From assembly GCA_903930165.1 (NCBI GenBank), contig CAIYXO010000407.1, forward strand, positions 1-5,012: a DNA stretch of 5,012 nt, read 5' to 3'. The stretch is from an uncultured Verrucomicrobiota bacterium (GTDB lineage Bacteria > Verrucomicrobiota > Verrucomicrobiia > Limisphaerales > UBA9464). Below the pieces are notes generated by a model that was not told the origin of the DNA, ran no database searches, and saw nothing but the letters and a program-made list of their open reading frames with translations. Every line of letters begins with the position of its first letter. Position 1 is the first letter of the stretch. Position numbers and translations under genes: made by a program. Positions 1-4,182 of the stretch are shown one piece after another.

Positions 1-291
1 GATCCCGACGCGGACGGCGCCTCGAATGCGGTCGAGTTCCAGGCCGGGACGGAACCCCGTTCCGCGGCCTCCGCCCTGAGGGTCGGAGTCTCGGGCGGCG
101 GCACACCGCCGGTCCTGGAGTTCGCCGTGGCGCCGGGCCGCTCCTATCGCATCGAGCGCAGCCCGGACCTCGCCACCTGGACCGTCGCCCCAGGCCGGTT
201 GACCTACCCGGCCAAAGGTCGCGCCGCCTGGATCGGCGAGAGCCCGGAGGTCACCGGCTTCTACCGGGTCGTGGTCTCCGAGGCGCCCTGA
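1..291 (+). CDS. C-terminal fragment of a probable secreted/cell-surface protein with a calcium-type repeat motif (5' end outside window)
   Basis: The reading frame is open from the first base and ends at TGA 289-291, giving the last 96 residues of a longer protein. The fragment opens with DPDADGASNAVEFQAGTEP at residues 1-19. This is a D-x-D-x-D-G motif like the calcium-binding loops of thrombospondin type-3 or dockerin-like repeats, followed by the usual 'E(F/Y)-x-AGT-x-P' continuation. Residues 49-58 (YRIERSPDLA) plus W60 match the 'Y-x-(I/V)-x-R-S-x-D-L-x-x-W' motif that often ends large secreted proteins of Verrucomicrobiota. The protein stops at VVVSEAP with no PEP-CTERM-type anchor, hydrophobic helix or basic tail visible. 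The main domains, and so the enzymatic or adhesive role, lie upstream and cannot be judged. Extracellular location is inferred from the motif class. The coding frame is secure; the family assignment is moderate. Confidence 0.75.
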   Translation, partial: DPDADGASNAVEFQAGTEPRSAASALRVGVSGGGTPPVLEFAVAPGRSYRIERSPDLATWTVAPGRLTYPAKGRAAWIGESPEVTGFYRVVVSEAP

Positions 292-380
292 GACGCGGGG
301 CAAGGCGTTTTCGCGCGGAGGAACGGACCTCACGCAAAACCGCGAAGCCGCGGGAGGAATTGGTTGGGGATGCCAATTCC

Positions 381-460
381 CTTTGAAGCGTTGAAACGCT
401 GAAACGCCGAGACACTGAGGCGCTGAGGGGTTCACAACCAAGGGTGCCAAGAGTGCGACG
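381..460. repeat. Degenerate period-8 (octamer) tandem repeat block
   Basis: From 381 to 428 the sequence divides into six consecutive octamers close to CGCTGARR (CGTTGAAA at 389, CGCTGAAA at 397, CGCCGAGA at 405, CACTGAGG at 413, CGCTGAGG at 421; CTTTGAAG at 381 is the weakest). The 8-base phase seems to continue through GGTTCACA (429), ACCAAGGG (437) and TGCCAAGA (445). A related octamer-like stretch (ACGCAAAA, CCGCGAAG) occurs just upstream at 332-347. The 429-460 part recurs at 3811-3842. Short period-8 intergenic arrays of this style ('CGCAAAGA', 'CGCTGAGA', 'ACCAAGG') are, to my recollection, scattered through many environmental bacterial genomes. No function is known to me. The block is non-coding. 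Confidence 0.7.
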
Positions 461-474
461 CCCCTCTGGGGTAT

Positions 475-578
475 GGAGTCCCGGCTTCAGCCGGCCCGAG
501 CCTCCTCTGCAAAAGGACCCTGAACTTCACCACCCCACCGAGGCCCACACGACTTTGACCCGCTGAAGCCGGGACTCC
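475..578. repeat. REP-like inverted repeat pair (17-bp perfect arms, 70-base spacer)
   Basis: GGAGTCCCGGCTTCAGC at 475-491 is exactly the reverse complement of 562-578. The left arm also contains its own small palindrome (CCGGCT 481-486, AGCCGG 489-494, 2-base loop). The right arm contains an imperfect version of the same palindrome. A short self-complementary unit present twice in opposite orientation is the organisation of REP doublets (BIMEs). In transcribed RNA the two arms could form a long stem over the 70-base spacer. No RAYT-type transposase is visible in the window. The right arm ends just before the in-frame GTG at 581, which is one reason not to start the helicase there. Confidence 0.75.
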
Positions 579-659
579 GCGTGCTTACCGCCGGCACCCC
601 GGCACGGCGGCCGAGTCCAAAGGCGGGGAGCCACACCGGACTCGCCCGCTTGACCCGAC

Positions 660-671
660 GTCGGCGCCGAC
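660..671. promoter_or_regulatory. 12-bp perfect palindrome upstream of the helicase start (possible operator)
   Basis: GTCGGCGCCGAC is a perfect palindrome that ends 14 bases before the chosen ATG at 686. Such a position would suit an operator for a dimeric repressor overlapping the promoter or leader. Palindromes made only of G/C-rich dinucleotides also occur by chance in GC-rich DNA. I do not recognise it as a known LexA or other regulator site. Speculative. Confidence 0.2.
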
Positions 672-685
672 CATGCTCGCGGGCC

Positions 686-2905
686 ATGTTCGATCTGGGC
701 TCCCTCAATCCCCAGCAGCGCGAGGCGGTCGTGACCCACGACGGGCCGGTCCTGATCCTCGCCGGTGCCGGGACCGGGAAGACCCGCACCCTCACCTGCC
801 GCATCGCGCACATGATTGGGCGGGGAATCGCCCCGGGCCACATCCTGGCGGTGACCTTCACCAACAAGGCCGCCCGCGAGATGCTGGCCCGCGTCAACGG
901 AATGGTCCCGCGCGCCCCCAGGACCCGGAAGGATCCCGGCGCCCCGGAGGATCCCTTCACCGAACGGCCGACGCTTTGCACGTTCCACTCCCTGTGCGTG
1001 CGGATCCTCCGCCAGCACATCGAGAAGCTCGGCTACAAGCGGAACTTCGTGATCTACGACGAGGCCGACCAGCTCTCGGCGATGCGCAAGATCCTGAGCC
1101 AGATCTCGGCCAAGGGTGAGAAGACCGACGCCGGGGCGGTGTTGGCCATGCTGAGCAAGTTCAAGAACGGCGGGGCCGACGCCGCGTTCGGGGATCCCTC
1201 CGTCCGCGCCTTGGCCGAACACGTCGCCAAGCGCTACGAGAGCGCCCTCCACGCCTGCAACGCCGTGGACTTCGACGACCTCATCCTGCTCACCCTGCGC
1301 CTGTTCCGGGAGCATTCCGACGCCCTCGAGGCCTGCCGGCGCAAGTACCGGTACGTCATGGTCGACGAGTACCAGGACACCAACGGGAGCCAGTTCGAAC
1401 TGGTCGACTTCCTCGCCGGCAAGTCGCGGAACCTCTGCGTGGTGGGCGACGACGACCAGTCCATCTACGGGTGGCGCGGTGCCCAGATCGCCAACATCCT
1501 CGACCTGGAGAAGCACTATCCCGAGGTGAAGGTCATCAAGCTGGAGCAGAACTACCGCTCGACCAACACCATCCTCAAGGCCGCCAACGAGGTCATCCGC
1601 CGCAACACCCGGCGCCGCGGCAAGACGCTTTGGTCCTCGAAGGGCGACGGCTCCAAGATCGCCCTCTACGCCTTCGACACAGACGAGGAGGAGGCCCGGA
1701 CCGTGGCGGAGAACATCGAGTACGACCGTCTCGCCCGGAACATCCCGTGGGGACGCCAGGCGATCCTCTACCGCACCAACCTACAGGCACGGCCGGTCGA
1801 GACCGCCCTGCGCAAGGCGCGCATCCGATACCACCTCATCGGAGGCCAGAGCTTCTTCGACCGCACCGAGATCAAGGACGTCCTCTCGTACCTGAAGACG
1901 TTCGTGAACCCGGACGACGACATCAGCCTGCTGCGCATCGCGAACAAGCCGGCGCGGGGGTTGAGCGACGTCACCATGGAGCGCCTGCTCGCGTTCAGTT
2001 CGGAGCGCAAGGCCAGCGTGTTCACCATCATGCGGCACACCGACGTCCTCGCGTCGTTCCAGCCGCGCACGCGCGACGCCGTGGCGGGATTCCGCCACTG
2101 GATCGAGACCCAGCGTGCGGCCATCTCGGGCAACAGCCCGGTCTCGCTGACCAGCTGGGCCGAGGGCTGGCTGCAGGAGACCGGCTATCTCGACGAACTC
2201 CGTCGCGGGGACAAGGAAGCCGAGGTGGCCGAGGCGCGCGTGCTCAACGTGCTGGAACTGCTCGACGACCTCGACGGCGAGGAGTCGGCCAAGGCCCGGC
2301 GCGCGCGGCGCGAGGCGATCTCCGGGACGTCGCCGGCGAAGAAGGCCAAGCCCCGTTTCGAGATCAACGAGGACGATCCCGAAGGCCTGCTCGACGAGAT
2401 GGCGGCGCCGAAGCTCCCGGCCCCCGGTTCCCAGGCGCTGCTGCCGGGAATCCCGCCCTCCTATCCGGGCAAGCCGATGGACCGCCTGGACGAGTTCCTG
2501 GCCGACCTCACCCTCGACCGCGAGCGCGAGGAGGACCGCGAGGAGAAGGGCGACCAGGTGCTGTTGATCACCATGCACGCCGCCAAGGGCCTGGAGTTCC
2601 CGCACGTGCACATCGTCGGCGTGGAGGACGGACTGCTGCCCCATTCGCGGAGCAAGATCGAGGGCACCCTCGACGAGGAACGCCGGCTGTTCTACGTCGG
2701 CATCACCCGGGCCCAGGAGACCCTGCGCATCAGCCACTGCCGGGGACGTCGCCGCTACACGCAGGTGATGCCCTGCCATCCGTCGCCCTTCCTGCAGGAA
2801 CTGCCGGCGGACTGCATCGAGGACATGGAGGCGGCCGCGGCCCGCGTGGTGGAGAAGGAGGCCGGCGGGGACTGGTTCAAGGCCATGCGGGACGCCCTCG
2901 AGTGA
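686..2905 (+). CDS. ATP-dependent 3'-5' DNA helicase, UvrD/Rep/PcrA family (SF1A), most Rep-like
   Basis: This is a complete 739-residue ATP-driven single-stranded-DNA translocase and helicase, expected to act in the cytoplasm in replication restart, removal of proteins from DNA, or repair. All SF1A motifs are visible: Q motif LNPQQREAV (7-15), Walker A AGAGTGKT (26-33), motif Ia VTFTNKAAREM (56-66), TFHSL (99-103), Walker B/motif II VDEYQDTN (226-233), motif III VVGDDDQSIYGWRGA (252-266), motif IV LEQNYRST (286-293, arginine finger R291), motif V TMHAAKGLEF (629-638) and motif VI EERRLFYVGITRA (664-676). E. coli Rep is about 673 residues. Most of the excess is a charged, proline-rich segment at about 536-597, between the 2B and 2A parts. 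The C-terminus resembles Rep (PFLQELP) and lacks the Tudor-like extension of PcrA/UvrD, so Rep is the nearest type, but the exact subfamily is uncertain. I chose ATG 686 because the protein then begins directly at the Q motif. The in-frame GTG 581 and TTG 650 would add an arginine-rich, unconserved leader that abuts the REP pair. No Shine-Dalgarno sequence is evident. It appears to be transcribed alone. Confidence 0.96.
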   Translation: MFDLGSLNPQQREAVVTHDGPVLILAGAGTGKTRTLTCRIAHMIGRGIAPGHILAVTFTNKAAREMLARVNGMVPRAPRTRKDPGAPEDPFTERPTLCTFHSLCVRILRQHIEKLGYKRNFVIYDEADQLSAMRKILSQISAKGEKTDAGAVLAMLSKFKNGGADAAFGDPSVRALAEHVAKRYESALHACNAVDFDDLILLTLRLFREHSDALEACRRKYRYVMVDEYQDTNGSQFELVDFLAGKSRNLCVVGDDDQSIYGWRGAQIANILDLEKHYPEVKVIKLEQNYRSTNTILKAANEVIRRNTRRRGKTLWSSKGDGSKIALYAFDTDEEEARTVAENIEYDRLARNIPWGRQAILYRTNLQARPVETALRKARIRYHLIGGQSFFDRTEIKDVLSYLKTFVNPDDDISLLRIANKPARGLSDVTMERLLAFSSERKASVFTIMRHTDVLASFQPRTRDAVAGFRHWIETQRAAISGNSPVSLTSWAEGWLQETGYLDELRRGDKEAEVAEARVLNVLELLDDLDGEESAKARRARREAISGTSPAKKAKPRFEINEDDPEGLLDEMAAPKLPAPGSQALLPGIPPSYPGKPMDRLDEFLADLTLDREREEDREEKGDQVLLITMHAAKGLEFPHVHIVGVEDGLLPHSRSKIEGTLDEERRLFYVGITRAQETLRISHCRGRRRYTQVMPCHPSPFLQELPADCIEDMEAAAARVVEKEAGGDWFKAMRDALE

Positions 2906-2937
2906 TGCGTGTCCATTGGGGTGAGGTCACAGGTTCG

Positions 2938-2965
2938 TTGTCAGTTGTCGGTTGTCAGTTGTCGG
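2938..2965. repeat. Heptamer tandem repeat (TTGTCAG/TTGTCGG, four units)
   Basis: Four consecutive 7-base units alternate TTGTCAG, TTGTCGG, TTGTCAG, TTGTCGG, so the block is also two perfect 14-bp repeats. It occupies most of the loop of the 2923-2974 inverted repeat. Similar 'CAGTTGT' heptamer runs are, to my recollection, common in intergenic DNA of many environmental bacteria. They produce spurious peptides rich in 'QLSVVS/C' when translated. Confidence 0.85.
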
Positions 2966-2985
2966 TGTGACCTCCTCGGCTCGTC

Positions 2986-3014
2986 GAAGGAGACGAGGTC
3001 ACGAGGCTCTGACC
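2986..3014 (+). repeat. 29-bp dispersed element, copy 1
   Basis: This copy has a core AGGAGACGAGGTCACGAG (2988-3005) that is perfectly reverse-complementary to 3785-3802. Over 29 bases it matches the reverse complement of 3776-3804 at 26 positions. It lies in the spacer downstream of the helicase gene, in opposite orientation to the other two copies, and overlaps the third and fourth arms of the alternating array. Confidence 0.75.
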
Positions 3015-3056
3015 TCCAGATCCGCCTGAGCTGCTCCTTCCAGACGGCGCCAGATT

Positions 3057-3085
3057 GGCGTGAGACTCCTCACGTCGTCTCCTAC
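3057..3085 (-). repeat. 29-bp dispersed element, copy 2
   Basis: This copy matches the copy at 3776-3804 in direct orientation at 24 of 29 positions, sharing the uninterrupted TCGTCTCCTAC. It differs mainly in the central palindromic part, where it carries the perfect stem CGTGAG/CTCACG with loop ACTC. It faces copy 1 across a 42-base spacer and lies about 140 bases upstream of the RidA-family start. Confidence 0.65.
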
Positions 3086-3222
3086 TGGGTTGTGAGGTTT
3101 GACTCGTCTGTTGACCGAGGCGTCCCGCCGGCCAAGGTCTCACAGGCTCTGCGAAGACGGCCGCCGGATCCGGCAACGAGAGACGCACACCCGTCAGCCT
3201 TGGAGCCCCCTCGCCCACCCAC

Positions 3223-3612
3223 ATGAAGCGACTGCTGATCAGCTCGGGTTCCACCTTCGAGGAGGAAATCGGATACTCGCGGGCCGTGGTGGTGGGCGAG
3301 TGGGTCTTCGTCTCCGGGACCACGGGTTTCGACTACGCCAGCATGACCATCGCCGAAGGGCTGCCGGATCAGACGGAGCAGTGCTTGAAGAACATCGCAG
3401 CAGCCTTGGAGCAGGCCGGATCGAGCCTGAGGGACGTCGTCCGGGTGACCTACGTCCTGCCGAACGGAGACGAGTTCCCCCAATGCTGGCCCGTGCTTCG
3501 AAGACACTTCGGCGAGATCCGGCCCGCGGCGATGATGATCTCCGCCGGCCTGGCCGATCCCAGGATGCGGATCGAGATCGAAGTCACGGCGCTGAGGCGG
3601 TCGGCCGGGTGA
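3223..3612 (+). CDS. RidA (YjgF/YER057c/UK114) superfamily protein lacking the canonical RidA arginine
   Basis: This is a complete 129-residue protein, the normal length for the trimeric cytosolic RidA superfamily. Archetypal RidA hydrolyses reactive enamine/imine intermediates released by PLP enzymes. Family signatures are GYSRAVVVGEWVFVSGTTG (17-35), the helix QCLKNIAAALEQAGSSLRDVV (53-73), RVTYVLP (74-80) and the C-terminal RPAAMMISAGLADP (100-113) followed by MRIEIEVTALRR (115-126). Aligned by eye with E. coli RidA, whose PARSCVEV holds the substrate-binding Arg105, this protein has PAAMMIS, so the position is Ala103. R100, before the proline, is not equivalent. It therefore looks like one of the Rid subfamilies without the canonical deaminase arginine, and imine deaminase activity should not be assumed. 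Start ATG 3223 gives the expected N-terminal strand. No Shine-Dalgarno sequence is visible. It stands alone between repeat-rich gaps, with copies of the 29-bp element on both sides. Confidence 0.93.
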   Translation: MKRLLISSGSTFEEEIGYSRAVVVGEWVFVSGTTGFDYASMTIAEGLPDQTEQCLKNIAAALEQAGSSLRDVVRVTYVLPNGDEFPQCWPVLRRHFGEIRPAAMMISAGLADPRMRIEIEVTALRRSAG

Positions 3613-3622
3613 CGGCATCCGC

Positions 3623-3637
3623 GGGGCGGCACGCCCC
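3623..3637 (+). terminator. GC-rich hairpin just after the RidA-family stop (weak terminator candidate)
   Basis: GGGGCG (3623-3628) pairs perfectly with CGCCCC (3632-3637) around a 3-base loop, 10 bases after the stop codon. The position suits a transcript end. There is no following T-tract (the next bases are CAATCCC), so it is not a classical intrinsic terminator. Confidence 0.3.
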
Positions 3638-3775
3638 CAATCCCGTCGGGCGCGCCAAATGCAAGGGGCATCGGATCGTCAACGGGAGGGCGGCTGAGTT
3701 CGGCCGTGAGGTTCTGGATTTCCCATGGCGCTGGTGTTTCCGGGCCCCGGTGTTCCTGGGGCAGCCGGCGAAGGA

Positions 3776-3804
3776 GGTGAGAGACTCGTGACCTCGTCTC
3801 CTAC
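3776..3804 (-). repeat. 29-bp dispersed element, copy 3
   Basis: On the minus strand it begins GTAGGAGACGAGGTCACGAG and matches 2986-3014 at 26 of 29 positions. It matches 3057-3085 in the same orientation at 24 of 29. Together with bases to 3773, the RNA could form GGAGGUGAG/CUCGUCUCC (3773-3781 with 3793-3801), including two G-U pairs. It sits 164 bases downstream of the RidA-family stop and directly precedes the period-8 module at 3811. Confidence 0.75.
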
Positions 3805-3810
3805 AGGGTG

Positions 3811-3842
3811 GGTTCACAACCAGGGGCGCCAAGGGCACGAGG
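3811..3842. repeat. Second copy of the period-8 module (matches 429-460)
   Basis: Both copies begin GGTTCACAACCA and then share GCCAAG and CGA in register, matching at 26 of 32 positions. As at 429, the sequence divides into octamers (GGTTCACA, ACCAGGGG, CGCCAAGG, GCACGAGG). The two copies lie about 3.4 kb apart and bracket the helicase and RidA-family genes. Confidence 0.65.
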
Positions 3843-4182
3843 TTTCCTGAGGCCAACACCAGCGCTCCGCGGGTCGGCATCCCAGCGAAACGTAAGCCCC
3901 GCCCTCGAACCCTTCGTACCCTTGGATGTGAATCCGGTCCAAGGACGAGCGGGATCCGGCTCGTCGGCTTCAGGGCGTACCGGCTGGATCCGTGTCACCC
4001 TCCGAAAGCGCGAGCGGACTCGCGCACTCCACGACGTGGCCGTGAACATCCGTCTCTCCCTCCACGGCACGTCCGCTCCCGCCTGGGCGCCGGATCCGGT
4101 TGGAATCGGAAGACGGATTCTCCTTTCGCATCGGAAGGCCGCGGATGGCATTGTCTCACCGGTCTCAACCGATCTCCCCACC

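Larger units (their letters stand above)
292..685. other. Repeat-rich intergenic region upstream of the helicase gene
   Basis: No gene is supported in this 394-base gap. The left part (about 332-460) consists of degenerate period-8 repeats. The middle (475-578) is an inverted pair of REP-like sequences. The right part (579-685) has no recognisable gene and contains a 12-bp palindrome at 660-671. A small perfect stem (340-344 with 349-353, CCGCG/CGCGG, 4-base loop) lies about 50 bases after the upstream stop. It has no T-tract, so I do not call it a terminator. No convincing sigma-70 promoter was found. A TTGACC at 650-655 has no good -10 partner. Confidence 0.7.
2923..3016. repeat. Alternating inverted-repeat array (GAGGTCAC / GTGACCTC, four arms)
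   Basis: Four arms alternate in orientation: GAGGTCACA (2923-2931), TGTGACCTC (2966-2974), GAGGTCAC (2995-3002) and TGACCTC (3010-3016). The first pair is a perfect 9-bp stem enclosing the heptamer repeats. The third and fourth form a perfect 7-bp stem with an 8-base loop. Arms two and three can pair instead (8 bp), so the RNA or DNA has at least two mutually exclusive folds. It begins 17 bases after the helicase stop codon. The function is unknown. Confidence 0.7.
2906..3222. other. Repeat-filled spacer between the helicase and RidA-family genes
   Basis: This 317-base gap has no supported gene. It contains four tandem heptamers (2938-2965), an alternating array of GAGGTCAC/GTGACCTC arms (2923-3016), and two opposed copies of a 29-bp element (2986-3014 and 3057-3085). 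A 6-bp stem with a 4-base loop (CGTGAG/CTCACG, 3059-3074) lies inside the second copy. The remaining part, 3086-3222, shows no recognisable repeat or promoter. None of the hairpins is followed by a T-tract, so a classical intrinsic terminator for the helicase gene is not evident, although the 2923-2974 stem could still contribute to termination or mRNA 3'-end stability. Confidence 0.7.
3613..4182. other. Intergenic region with repeats, upstream of the GYF-domain gene
   Basis: I see no supported gene in this 570-base gap. It holds a hairpin at 3623-3637, a 29-bp element at 3776-3804 and a period-8 module at 3811-3842. From about 3845 to 4182 I find no recognisable RNA gene, repeat or strong promoter. 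A minus-strand reading frame of 127 codons (3801-4184) runs through this area, but it has no recognisable domain and its end is made of the repeat, so it is not called. The promoter of the following gene must lie here but cannot be placed. Confidence 0.6.

Noticed and set aside
650..678. Sigma-70-like promoter with TTGACC at 650
   Set aside because: The hexamer 17 bases downstream (ATGCTC) is a poor -10 box, and the site would leave almost no leader before ATG 686.
581..685. Extended N-terminus of the helicase from GTG 581 (35 extra residues) or TTG 650
   Set aside because: The leader is arginine- and proline-rich with no helicase-family counterpart, and it begins only two bases after the REP-like arm. 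The Q motif follows ATG 686 at the usual distance.
527..1516. 329-codon minus-strand frame opposite the helicase
   Set aside because: Long antisense frames are expected opposite a GC-rich gene with GC-ending codons. The translation is low in recognisable motifs and overlaps a helicase frame with every family motif.
1781..2779. 332-codon minus-strand frame opposite the second half of the helicase
   Set aside because: Its translation is a compositional shadow with no domain, wholly antisense to motifs V and VI.
1471..2970. 499-codon plus-strand frame overlapping the helicase in another frame
   Set aside because: The Arg/Gly/Pro-rich translation is typical of an out-of-frame reading, and its last residues come from the heptamer repeat.
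2923..3085. CRISPR-like array of short repeats
   Set aside because: The repeats are short, alternate in orientation and differ in spacing. There are no regular unique spacers and no cas genes.
2909..3226. 105-codon plus-strand frame between the helicase and the RidA-family gene
   Set aside because: It consists largely of translated heptamer and palindromic repeats and shows no protein-like composition.
3099..3791. 230-codon plus-strand frame spanning the RidA-family gene
   Set aside because: It is out of frame with a clear RidA-family protein, and its ends run into repeats.
3808..3830. T-arm-like GGTTCACAACC suggesting a tRNA
   Set aside because: The loop does not fit TTCRANY. No acceptor, D or anticodon arms surround it, and the same sequence is explained by the period-8 repeat also present at 429.
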